IMG/VR virus record: IMGVR_UViG_3300030047_000119
Coordinates: 1 to 24,924 of that record
DNA length: 24,924 bases
Strand: one strand, 5' to 3'
Source: a virus
The notes under the pieces were generated by a model. The model was given only the letters and a program-made list of their open reading frames with translations, did no database searches and had not been told where the DNA came from. The translations under genes and the position numbers were made by a program. Shown here piece after piece: positions 6,635 to 14,572 of the stretch. Position 1 is the first letter of the stretch. Every line of letters starts with the position of its first letter.

Positions 6635-8584
6635 ATGAAAACCGGAACAATTTTCCCGAACGGCTCAGCCATAATTGAAATGCAGTTAGGCGAAAGCTTA
6701 ACAGTTGATGTTATACATACGGGCATAGCTAAAGTTTACAAGATCGGACCGTTAGGGATTAAACAACCTATGTTGTTTAATCCTATTGTGAATAATAGGT
6801 TTGTTGTAACTTATCCGACCTCAGATGTAGGTGACGGAACAACAACAATTTTTATTGAATCGGTTGGAGCAATAATTGAATATTCTTCAGCGATTGCCCC
6901 GGTTGTAGGAGAAACAATCCCAAAATTGCCAAAATATAGCCCAGTGCCGGCCCTAATAGATGATGCGGTTGGGCGTTGTTATGGGGTTCAACCGTTAACC
7001 CCCGGCGTTGGTAATTACATACCCGGCGACATTTTAACGCTTGTGGGGGGTACAGCCTCCCCAGCCGCGAAAGCTATCGTCGTTGAAACAATGGTAGTTA
7101 GTGCCACTATTGTGGCCGCGGGATCAGGTGGTACGAATGGATCCACAACGTTAACAGGCACAACCGGGACATTTTCCGAGGCATTTTTATTAACTGTAAC
7201 GATTGCCGGGGGTATTTGCACTAGCATAGATTCAATAAAGCGGGCAGGGTCGTACAGCGCCAACCCTACGAACGTATTAATTGAGCCAGTGACTAACGCC
7301 ACATTAACGGGTTGTACGGTTAATGTTGTAATGGGCGTTAAAACTACAAATTTGCAGGATCCAGGTGTTTATTCAGTGGTCCCGGTAGCAGGAACAACCG
7401 TAACAGCGACGGGAGGCACGGGATCTGGCGCAACATATAACGCGGTTTTTTATCCCCCTAAGCCTAAAGTGACATTTAACAGCACCAACGCGGGCGGACA
7501 GTTTCCAGCGTCAACAATTGCTGGTGGTATTAAGATACCGTTTACGGATGCAGCAAGCATTTTTATTTATGATCGAGCCGGTTACACGTTTAAAAAGACA
7601 ACAACCGCTTATGACTTTTATCAGGGGCGGGCAAGTGGTTTAGCGTGGCACACAACAATGAGTTTTACTCATGAGGGTACGATGTTTGAAGTTGTTGGTA
7701 ATGCTAACGATAAGTGGAATTTTTATGTTGATCGAATGGACGGGAAAGGATTTGTTATATTATGCCCGTTATACATCAATATTCCACCGGGGTTAGGTAA
7801 CGATATTTCATTTATTAAAGTCAATTTTGGAACGCGCGGATTTAGGCGCATTACAGCGGTTGGTTATAACGCTTCGTGTGCGGGGTTGGTGATCGAACCG
7901 AATACAACCGTCGGCGCGTTAGATCATACCGTCGATTTTCCCCCATGGGCGTTAATATCCGATTCGTATGGTATACAGCGATGCAACCAATGGTGGGCAG
8001 GTCCATATGATGAATTTGTTAGCAATGTACACGGGGTTTTAATCCATGAATCAGCGGTATCAGGTACGGGGTATAATTCCGGCGCACCCGTTTTTATTGA
8101 CCGTTTACCGAATATCATAGCTTGTAATCCTAAGAATGTTTTGATTGCAGGAAACCTTAACGACGCGATTGGGGCAGCACATACGGCAGCGGTTAAAAAC
8201 TTTTATGCAACCTTGTTTAGCCAGTTACCTAATGCTGTATATTTGATCGTTGGCGGTTGGACACCTGCAAGTAGTTGGTTAGGCGCGTCCATACCGGATC
8301 AGCAAGGAAAAGCGTTAGTTGTTCTTAATGAGTTGAAAAATTATCCGGGGATTAATTGGGTATTTGTTGATCCTACGCGAGGGACCTGCACCAATTCCAG
8401 GGGGATTACGTTTAACGTCGGGCCGCCCCAATGGTTTACCGGAACGGGTTGGGTTGGTGCAACAACCGGTAACGGGAACTTTGATTTTTATGGTAACGAT
8501 TCATCACACCCCAATAGATTAGGTTGCGAATATGCGGGTGCGTTGTTAAGTTTTTCTTTCGTAACATCTCAAAACATGGGTTAA
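6635..8584 (+). CDS. Virion-associated SGNH/GDSL esterase (tailspike-like), 649 aa
   Basis: A modular protein. Residues 1-95 are a small beta domain ending IEYSSAIAPVVGE, like N-terminal domains that anchor phage appendages. Residues 118-272 hold repeats of the type GNYIPGDILTLVGGT and GGTGSGATY found in phage fibres. Residues 278-430 look like a jelly-roll accessory domain. Residues 438-649 are an SGNH hydrolase: block I ALISDSYG with nucleophile Ser444, a block II-like SGTGYNSG, block III GNLND with Asn509, and block V DSSH with Asp622 and His625. Such enzymes remove acyl groups from polysaccharides such as capsule or O-antigen. There is no signal peptide, so it is most likely a virion part. 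It sits between gp4- and gp10-like genes, a place where P22 has nothing. The virion role is inferred; the fold call is strong. Confidence 0.82.
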   Translation: MKTGTIFPNGSAIIEMQLGESLTVDVIHTGIAKVYKIGPLGIKQPMLFNPIVNNRFVVTYPTSDVGDGTTTIFIESVGAIIEYSSAIAPVVGETIPKLPKYSPVPALIDDAVGRCYGVQPLTPGVGNYIPGDILTLVGGTASPAAKAIVVETMVVSATIVAAGSGGTNGSTTLTGTTGTFSEAFLLTVTIAGGICTSIDSIKRAGSYSANPTNVLIEPVTNATLTGCTVNVVMGVKTTNLQDPGVYSVVPVAGTTVTATGGTGSGATYNAVFYPPKPKVTFNSTNAGGQFPASTIAGGIKIPFTDAASIFIYDRAGYTFKKTTTAYDFYQGRASGLAWHTTMSFTHEGTMFEVVGNANDKWNFYVDRMDGKGFVILCPLYINIPPGLGNDISFIKVNFGTRGFRRITAVGYNASCAGLVIEPNTTVGALDHTVDFPPWALISDSYGIQRCNQWWAGPYDEFVSNVHGVLIHESAVSGTGYNSGAPVFIDRLPNIIACNPKNVLIAGNLNDAIGAAHTAAVKNFYATLFSQLPNAVYLIVGGWTPASSWLGASIPDQQGKALVVLNELKNYPGINWVFVDPTRGTCTNSRGITFNVGPPQWFTGTGWVGATTGNGNFDFYGNDSSHPNRLGCEYAGALLSFSFVTSQNMG

Positions 8585-8587
8585 TTT

Positions 8588-10000
8588 ATGCAGGTCCCAA
8601 TATTAAGCGGGGTTTATAGCGATCAGACGGGGGATTATCGGAGTAGTTACCCCGTGAACCTTGTACCAGTGGCACAATCAACGGGGATTAGCGACAGCTA
8701 TTTACGACCCGCCGAAGGATTGGAACGGATAACAGATACCGTCGGAAATGACCGCGGCGGGATCGTTGTAAATGGTGTTTTATATCGGGTTATTGGTAAT
8801 AAATTTGCACGGATCAATGCGGACGGTTCAATAGTCTATTTAGGTGTTATACCAGGCGTGGGACAGTGTTCTTTATGTTACAGTTTTGATATTATTGCAA
8901 TAAGCGCGGTAGGTTTATTGTATTATTTCACGTTAAAAACTAACAGTTTGGCGCAAGTCATAGATCCTTATTTACAGACCTGTTTATATATAAATTGGTT
9001 GGACGGTTATTTTATCAGCACAGACGGAGATTATATAATCACATCGAATTTAAGCACACCAACAACATTCAGCCCATTAAATTATGGATCAAGTGAAGTG
9101 GTACCGGATTCAATTAACAGCTTGCAAGTTTTAAGAAATCATTTATATGCTATCAACCGCTATTCGATCGAACAATTCCAAAATATTGGCGGGCAATTTT
9201 TCCCATTTCAACGCGTTGACGGCGGTTTTATACCCCGGGGCGCGGTGGGTAGTTTTGCCGCTTGCGTGTTTGACGATACCATAGCATTTGTTGGTGGCGG
9301 TCAGAATGAAGGAGTTGGTGTGTGGTTGGCAGCTGATTCAAACATGACTAAGATAAGCACAAGGGAGATCGACGTTCAGTTACAACGTTATACTGACGAC
9401 GAGTTGCAACATATTATCATTGAATCCCGGACCGACAAAAACCATAAATTTTTATATATCCATTTACCCAATGGTTCCTATGTTTACGATGCGGCTGGGA
9501 GCGCTGAATTAAGCACCCCAATATGGTTTATTTTAAGATCAACGTTAACCGGTGAGGGTCCATACCAAGCGTTTAATTTTAACTATGCTTACAACGAATG
9601 GTTTTGTGGAAATCCGATAGCAAGCGGGTTAAATAAATTGAGATCTGATATCGGCGGGCATTATGGCGCGGCGGTTGGTTGGGAGATCCAAACAGGGATT
9701 AGTTATAACGGCGGGCAAGGTGGCATTTTTCACGAAATTGAAATTATGTGCTTAACTGGCCGCGTTGAGAACATGAACGCGGATCCGATGCTATGGACCA
9801 ATTACAGTAACGACAGCGGCGCAACGTGGAGCAATATTAGAACAAGGCGGGCCGGTAGGTTGGGTCAACGTGAAAAGCGTTTAAACTGGCTACAATGCGG
9901 CGTTATGAACGATCGACGGATCCAACGAATAGGCGGAACCAGTGACAGCCATTTGACCATAACCGCTTTAGAAGTCCGAGCCGAGGCATTAATTAATTAA
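8588..10000 (+). CDS. P22 gp10-like packaged-DNA stabilisation protein
   Basis: 470 residues; P22 gp10 is 472. It forms the hexameric tail hub that closes the portal channel after packaging. Visible features: the N-terminal PILSGVYSDQTGDYRSSYPVNLVPV, RPAEGLERI and NGVLYRVIGNKFARINADGS, which is a strand-rich propeller opening typical of this family, followed by FISTDGDYIITSNLSTPTTFSPLNYGSSEVVPDSI (the family pattern of a d..yi...n..dp..f.......ae..pD.i) and LYAINRYSIEQFQNIG. The C-terminal part has NDSGATWSN and RRAGRLGQREKRLNWLQCG (family: R..G..G.Y..RviwrrlG). These are strong recognisable landmarks. The stop overlaps the next start by one base. Confidence 0.92.
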   Translation: MQVPILSGVYSDQTGDYRSSYPVNLVPVAQSTGISDSYLRPAEGLERITDTVGNDRGGIVVNGVLYRVIGNKFARINADGSIVYLGVIPGVGQCSLCYSFDIIAISAVGLLYYFTLKTNSLAQVIDPYLQTCLYINWLDGYFISTDGDYIITSNLSTPTTFSPLNYGSSEVVPDSINSLQVLRNHLYAINRYSIEQFQNIGGQFFPFQRVDGGFIPRGAVGSFAACVFDDTIAFVGGGQNEGVGVWLAADSNMTKISTREIDVQLQRYTDDELQHIIIESRTDKNHKFLYIHLPNGSYVYDAAGSAELSTPIWFILRSTLTGEGPYQAFNFNYAYNEWFCGNPIASGLNKLRSDIGGHYGAAVGWEIQTGISYNGGQGGIFHEIEIMCLTGRVENMNADPMLWTNYSNDSGATWSNIRTRRAGRLGQREKRLNWLQCGVMNDRRIQRIGGTSDSHLTITALEVRAEALIN

Positions 10001-10419
10001 TGAAAATTTTAACCCCCTCAAACAGTCAATTATCAACGTTTTTAAACTCTAACGACCTAATAAACCGGTTTATTAATCTGTTTGCAGTTGCCAGGAATGA
10101 GCAACAATTAAGCCTTAAAAATATTAAAGTGGTTCCGGTTGACGGGGGTAGTTATGACGTAATAGAGAGCGGGCAAAGTTTATGGTTGGAATTTTCCCCA
10201 ACGTCAGTAATAACGGGAGGATTCACTGTGACATTGCCAAACGTTGATAATTTAATCGACGGGCAGGAAGTATTTTTAACGACAGTTTACACAATCAACC
10301 CTATATTATTATTAAGCCCAGGAGCGGCGTTTAATATGGGTTTTACTTCATTAGCGGCCAACGCGGCCGGGGTGAGGTTTAAGTTTTCCAAAGCAAGCGG
10401 AATATGGTACAGAATGTGA
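10000..10419 (+). CDS. Beta-rich tail protein in the gp26 position, 139 aa
   Basis: Starts on the last base of the gp10-like stop (TAATG), so it is translationally coupled to it. In P22 this place belongs to the tail needle gp26, but this protein is shorter and has no long heptad coiled coil, so I do not call it a needle. Residues 1-40 are helical (STFLNSNDLINRFINLFAVA); residues 41-139 are a beta domain with GGFTVTLPNVDNLIDGQEVFL and a terminal RFKFSKASGIWYRM. The domain matches the C-terminal half of the 154-aa protein at 6168 in landmark order, so the two are probable paralogues. It may be the trimeric tip or plug of the tail, which is inference. Confidence 0.7.
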   Translation: MKILTPSNSQLSTFLNSNDLINRFINLFAVARNEQQLSLKNIKVVPVDGGSYDVIESGQSLWLEFSPTSVITGGFTVTLPNVDNLIDGQEVFLTTVYTINPILLLSPGAAFNMGFTSLAANAAGVRFKFSKASGIWYRM

Positions 10420-10925
10420 AAATCACAAAAAAACAACAAAAAACTTTAAAAAACCATAACCGTGCGTTAACCGTCCAACGCAAAAAAGGGGATAAACTTG
10501 AGCGGTTTTTAATTGATAACGTTAAGCCAGAAACTTGCCCGGTTGAGCATTTTTTTACCGATAATAATAACGGTTTAGATATCATGGCGCGGGCATTTAC
10601 GATCCCGGCCGGTATTGTTATAACCGGCGCGTTATATTCTATTGAATGTTTTTGGTTATTGGCCCGCGGCCGTTTGCGGATCGTTGAGGGGGATTTAACA
10701 CGCGATATTGAAGCCGGGGAATTGTTAAAAAATTCGGTAGGTACAAAAAACAGCATGTACGCTTATGAAGATAGCACATTGTACGGATTTGTACCGAACC
10801 CAACAAACAGCCGCAACCTTGAAAATATTGTTAAAAAAGTAATTAAACAGCCTTATAATGAATTATTAGGTGAACCGGCCAACAAACAAGCGTTAACGTG
10901 GGACATTACACATGATTTTACATAA
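10404..10925 (+). CDS. Cupin-like protein, 173 aa
   Basis: Residues 1-45 are very basic (MVQNVKITKKQQKTLKNHNRALTVQRKK). Residues 65-140 look like a single cupin/beta-barrel domain: AFTIPAGIVITGALYSIECFWLLARGRLRIVEGDLTRDIEAGELLKNSVGTKNSMYAYEDSTLYGF, with the usual IPAG turn, a G-R-L-R-I strand, an E-A-G-E turn and a closing strand. The metal-binding His pair of enzymatic cupins is absent, so a structural or binding role is more likely. Two starts are possible: ATG 10404, which overlaps the previous gene by 16 bases, or GTG 10416 in a GTGA overlap. In gene order and length it falls where P22 has gp14, a minor protein, but I cannot show homology. Confidence 0.65.
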   Translation: MVQNVKITKKQQKTLKNHNRALTVQRKKGDKLERFLIDNVKPETCPVEHFFTDNNNGLDIMARAFTIPAGIVITGALYSIECFWLLARGRLRIVEGDLTRDIEAGELLKNSVGTKNSMYAYEDSTLYGFVPNPTNSRNLENIVKKVIKQPYNELLGEPANKQALTWDITHDFT

Positions 10926-12468
10926 AATTTTAAAACCATTTTTATGGATCCTTACGGGATGCCGCTTTGATTTTTTTGGGATCAGTGCTGGAACCGCTTT
11001 AAGCGTTGGGGTAGGTGCGGCCGGTGCGTTGGGTAACGGGTTAGCTAGTTCGAGCGCGGGCAGGGCGGGACAAAAAGCATCATGGGCCGCCTATATGCAA
11101 CAACTAGCGGCAATGCAGGGAGCTAGTAATGCTAATGAGCGAAATGCGACCGTTACACGGGATCAGAGCCAAGCATATAACCAGTATGCTTACGATCAAA
11201 CAGGGCAGCTACAAGGGCAAATGTACGGGACCGCCCTGGAAGGAAACAATCAGGATTCTAATTACTGGAATCAAGCTAATGCCCAGGGCTTGCAGTATGG
11301 AACCGACGCAATAAACCAAAGTTACAAGGCATTAATGGGCGGCGCTGGTGGATCGCGCGACGCGTTGAATAATGCCATAAATCAATCGTACGGCGAACAA
11401 ATGAACGCGGCCGGTGGATCACGCGACGCGTTGAATAGTGGGGCAACCGGCGCATATAATGCTCAAATGGGTGCGGCAACCGCCAGAGATGCCAATTACA
11501 ACGCGGCGTTTAAAGGTATACAGGGTTATTTTGATCCGTACATGCAAGCCGGAACCGGCGCATTGAGTAGTCAACAAGCTCTAATGGGTTTAAGCGGTAA
11601 AGCAGCCCAGGATGCCGCTTTTACAGGGTTACAGAATGGCCAATATGCAGCGTTGGCTAAACAAGGCGAGAATAGTCTATTGCAGAATGCAGCGGCAACA
11701 GGCGGGGTGCGGGGCGGCAATACAGCGGCCGCGTTGGCCCAATTCAGACCGGCCATGATGCAAAACATAATTGACAAGCAAACGGCGAACCTTGCTGGTA
11801 TGTCTAATCAAGGTTTAAGCGCGTCCAATTCATTGGCTGGTTACAGGTCCGATTTAGGAAACCAGTTAGCGGGGGTTAATGCGGATAGGGGTAATTTTGG
11901 CGCAACTTATAAAACAGCGTTAGGAAATAACAACAGCAATTATGCGTTAAGGGTCGGCGATTTAGGCTCGGCAAAATATACCGGGATCGGTAAAAATAAC
12001 AGCGATTATAACTTAAGGGCAGGAGATTTAGGATCACAAAAAGCAACACAATTTGGCGGTTTAAAAACAGCCAATGCGAATCGTACCGCTGAAATAGGTA
12101 GCCAATGGATCAAAAATCAAACAGCGTTAACCAATCAAAATTACTCTAATCAATTAAACAATTATCTATCATACATTAACGGCAACCGTCAGAACGCTAT
12201 TGATTACAGCAGCGGGACCAACGGTTATCAAGCTCAGTTAATGCAACAATTAGGGCAAGCCGGCGCAAACCAAGCGCAACAAGCGGGAGGTTATAACCAA
12301 TCGAGCGCGTTGGGTTGGGGCAATGCGTTAGGTCAAGGTTTAGGCGCGTTATCTGGTTTATTTGGTGGTGGTTCGGGCGGAGGTGGTGGTTCGGGCGGAA
12401 GTTCAGGTAGTTGGGGCGTACCGAGCGGGTACGGATCAGGCGGTTATGGTTTTGCAGGATTACATTAA
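10912..12468 (+). CDS. Probable ejection (internal virion) protein with 22-residue repeats, 518 aa
   Basis: The start overlaps the previous gene by 14 bases. The N-terminus is hydrophobic (residues 1-20, with a Cys, then AGTALSVGVGAAGALGNGLA), suggesting membrane interaction. Residues 135-200 are three 22-residue units, the first two sharing NQSY and GGSRDALN. Residues 205-300 hold FDPYMQAGTGALSSQQALMGL and AAATGGVRGGNTAAALAQFRP, a pattern frequent in podovirus DNA-transfer proteins. Residues 339-404 are three more 22-residue units with (R)xGDLGS. The end is a Gly/Ser-rich tail. Such proteins are ejected with the DNA and help form a channel across the host envelope. Placement between gp10-like and lytic-transglycosylase genes fits the P22 gp7/gp20/gp16 region. 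Confidence 0.72.
   Translation: MILHKILKPFLWILTGCRFDFFGISAGTALSVGVGAAGALGNGLASSSAGRAGQKASWAAYMQQLAAMQGASNANERNATVTRDQSQAYNQYAYDQTGQLQGQMYGTALEGNNQDSNYWNQANAQGLQYGTDAINQSYKALMGGAGGSRDALNNAINQSYGEQMNAAGGSRDALNSGATGAYNAQMGAATARDANYNAAFKGIQGYFDPYMQAGTGALSSQQALMGLSGKAAQDAAFTGLQNGQYAALAKQGENSLLQNAAATGGVRGGNTAAALAQFRPAMMQNIIDKQTANLAGMSNQGLSASNSLAGYRSDLGNQLAGVNADRGNFGATYKTALGNNNSNYALRVGDLGSAKYTGIGKNNSDYNLRAGDLGSQKATQFGGLKTANANRTAEIGSQWIKNQTALTNQNYSNQLNNYLSYINGNRQNAIDYSSGTNGYQAQLMQQLGQAGANQAQQAGGYNQSSALGWGNALGQGLGALSGLFGGGSGGGGGSGGSSGSWGVPSGYGSGGYGFAGLH
11314..11511 (+). repeat. 66-bp (22-codon) tandem repeat, three units, in the ejection-protein gene
   Basis: Three units encode residues 135-156, 157-178 and 179-200. 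The first two share a 24-base stretch differing at one position (11347-11370 and 11413-11436); the third is degenerate. Confidence 0.75.
11926..12123 (+). repeat. Second 66-bp (22-codon) repeat block in the ejection-protein gene
   Basis: Units encode residues 339-360, 361-382 and a degenerate 383-404. Shared residues include NNS(N/D)Y, LR and GDLGS; the third keeps Arg, Ile, Gly, Ser, Gln at matching places. The period equals that of the first block. Confidence 0.7.
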
Positions 12469-12490
12469 AAATTAACGAGGTTAAAATATT

Positions 12491-13258
12491 ATGGCGAATT
12501 TAATACCAGGCGTTAGCCAAGGTTCGGACAGCACAGTGAGCAATGTGAATATAGGCGCACCAGGTTTAACTACCACAGCTAAACCGCTAAACAACAATGT
12601 AAGCGGGAACGGTGTGCCATTACCAGCGATTAAGCAACCGTTAACAGGTGGGCAAGTTACCGGGGGACCTACCCCCATACCAGGTGCCGGACTACCTGGT
12701 ACACAGTTACCACTTGCGCAGAAACCTGCAACACAGTTGCCGGCTTATACGATCCCACGGCCCCCAAATGTATTCCAGGGACAGGCAAATAACTGGCGTA
12801 CTAGTTATCATCCATTAGTGGCGGAAGCATTACAAAACGGGCAACAATTACACCCGGCGTTGTTGCACCCAACCGTTAATGATGCAATGCTCGCTAACCA
12901 ACCGCTGCACCCCGCGATTGTTCAAGCGATCCAGACGGGGCAACAATTACACCCTGATATTGTTCACACATTACAGCAAAGCATAAGCGGACCAGCAGCG
13001 CAACCGTTGAACGGATCCCCCGGTTATGGTAACCAGGGACGCGGTTTTGAGGGTGGACAGGCGACCGGACAACCGATGCAAACTTACGGAAATAACACGC
13101 CCCGCCCCCTTTATTATGGTCCCGGTTATGGTAATCAGGGAAGAGGTAATGAGGGCGGCGGGCTTTTTCAAGGCGGACCGCAACCAGCACAGACGCCTAA
13201 TGTTTTTCAAGGTGGACCGCAACCAGTAGCGAACGGGTACAACTTCAAAGGTTTATAA
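12491..13258 (+). CDS. Pro/Gln/Gly-rich repeat protein, 255 aa
   Basis: Low-complexity protein without a recognisable domain. Residues 1-100 are Pro/Thr/Gly-rich. Residues 107-167 are four 14-residue units beginning His-Pro (consensus HPxVxxALxxGQQL) with a 5-residue insert after the first. Residues 177-223 contain two copies of PGYGNQGRGxEGG, and residues 226-245 two copies of FQGGPQP. It has no signal peptide or membrane helix. It sits between two probable ejection proteins in an unbroken run of tightly spaced genes, so it is likely an internal virion protein or an assembly factor. GAGG is 13 bases before the ATG. Because it is repetitive it could be a flexible spacer or a binding array. 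Confidence 0.7.
   Translation: MANLIPGVSQGSDSTVSNVNIGAPGLTTTAKPLNNNVSGNGVPLPAIKQPLTGGQVTGGPTPIPGAGLPGTQLPLAQKPATQLPAYTIPRPPNVFQGQANNWRTSYHPLVAEALQNGQQLHPALLHPTVNDAMLANQPLHPAIVQAIQTGQQLHPDIVHTLQQSISGPAAQPLNGSPGYGNQGRGFEGGQATGQPMQTYGNNTPRPLYYGPGYGNQGRGNEGGGLFQGGPQPAQTPNVFQGGPQPVANGYNFKGL
12809..12991 (+). repeat. 42-bp (14-codon) HP repeat
   Basis: Encodes units at residues 107-120, 126-139, 140-153 and 154-167, each opening His-Pro. Two contain the phrase GGGCAACAATTACACCC-like wording (near 12840 and 12939), showing recent duplication. Confidence 0.7.
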
Positions 13259-13261
13259 AAA

Positions 13262-14572
13262 ATGAGCGATTTATTAGACCCTAGTACGATTATAGCGAAC
13301 AGCCTACAAAACCCTTTTAAAATGGGGTTTGATAACGTTAACGCGGTACGGGATAGCATAGAGGAACGGGATAAACTAGCACAACGCGACGCGGATTTAC
13401 AAGCCTTGAGCGAAAATCATAGCCCTAAACAAATTTTAAACTTAGTTTTGAAATATCCCGAGTTGAGCGGGCATATAAAAACAGCTTTCGAGGGGTTTGA
13501 TACTAACGAGCAAAAGCGGCGCGTTGATGCTACCATTCCAATTTATAGCGCGGCGTTGGCGGGTAGAATGGACGTGGCCAAAAAGATGCTAGAAAAACAA
13601 GCGTTAGCATTAGAGAATAGTAACGGCGATCCAGAAGAAGTAGCGCGGTTGCGTGATTTTGCAGCCATGGCAACCGAGGATCCAGAGAGTTTTAAAAATT
13701 ATGCTGGAATGAGTTTAGCTCATGGTATGGGCGCGGATAATTTTGGTAAAACGTGGCTGGATCAGACGAAAGCGGAAAACGTTAACCAATTGACCCCTTA
13801 TCAAATTTACTCAGAAACCGCCAAGGGTAAAAAAGATGTAGCAGACGCGGCAACAAAAGAGGCGGTATTACCATTTGCAGCAGATACAGCAGCGGCCGAA
13901 TTACAAAACAAACAGTACGCGTTAACCGATACGAAAGCAGATAATGAGGTTAACGCGTTAAATGCGGCCGTCGGTGTTCAAACTAACACGTTAAAACAAC
14001 GTGAATTAAATCAGAATTTAAGCATTAAGGAGCAGGAACGGCAACAAAAGCAATTAGACGGGGCGCAAGCGTACGAAACCGCAAACAGTACAATCGAGGG
14101 TGTTAAAAGTAGGTTAATGGACGCGTTAAGCGATCCAGCGTTAAAAGCGTCGCCATGGCAACGAAAGTTATTTAACGGGGTCCCGGGATCCCCTTATAAA
14201 ACTTTTGACCAAAAGCTTGCGACTATTCAAACAATGAACCTAATTCCAACATTGGCAGCGGCAAAAGCGGCGGGGTGGACAGGTTCAATGTCAGACAAGG
14301 ATATGGAACTGCTAAAGAGCGAACTTGACAGTTTAGATACGGCCCTAGATTCAAAAGAACTAGAGAAACATTTAACCAAAATCCATACAGTGTTAAGCGT
14401 AGCGCAAAAACGAAGCGCGAAATATGCGAAAAAATCCGAGCAATTAGGAATGTTGCCGGCCGGAACCGTAGAACCAACCGCCCCGGATAATAACGCTATA
14501 ATGAGCATATTGATACAGAACGGCGCAACCCCCCAGGAAGCGGCCGAATTTTTACAAAGCAGAGGTCGTTAA
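13262..14572 (+). CDS. Probable helical ejection protein, 436 aa
   Basis: Almost entirely helical and charged, with long Ala/Gln/Lys/Glu segments (for example EVNALNAAVGVQTNTLKQRELNQNLSIKEQERQQKQ, about residues 220-260), likely coiled coil. Residues 280-395 have the layout seen in phage internal virion proteins: a segment ending in LPTLAAAKAAGWTGSMSDKDMELLKSELDSLDT, followed by a helix of about 30 residues. There is no enzyme motif. It sits directly before the transglycosylase fusion (stop TAA immediately followed by ATG), in the place of P22 gp20. The C-terminal NNAIMSILIQNGATPQEAAEFLQSRG resembles a UBA-like three-helix packing motif, which is an impression only. Confidence 0.68.
   Translation: MSDLLDPSTIIANSLQNPFKMGFDNVNAVRDSIEERDKLAQRDADLQALSENHSPKQILNLVLKYPELSGHIKTAFEGFDTNEQKRRVDATIPIYSAALAGRMDVAKKMLEKQALALENSNGDPEEVARLRDFAAMATEDPESFKNYAGMSLAHGMGADNFGKTWLDQTKAENVNQLTPYQIYSETAKGKKDVADAATKEAVLPFAADTAAAELQNKQYALTDTKADNEVNALNAAVGVQTNTLKQRELNQNLSIKEQERQQKQLDGAQAYETANSTIEGVKSRLMDALSDPALKASPWQRKLFNGVPGSPYKTFDQKLATIQTMNLIPTLAAAKAAGWTGSMSDKDMELLKSELDSLDTALDSKELEKHLTKIHTVLSVAQKRSAKYAKKSEQLGMLPAGTVEPTAPDNNAIMSILIQNGATPQEAAEFLQSRGR

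Noticed and set aside
10000-10419. P22 gp26 tail needle
   Set aside because: Position fits, but the protein is short, beta-rich and lacks the long trimeric coiled coil of needles.
12894-13229. Several overlapping reading frames on both strands
   Set aside because: They arise from the repetitive Pro/Gly/Gln gene in other frames; Arg/Gly-rich nonsense composition and no start signals.
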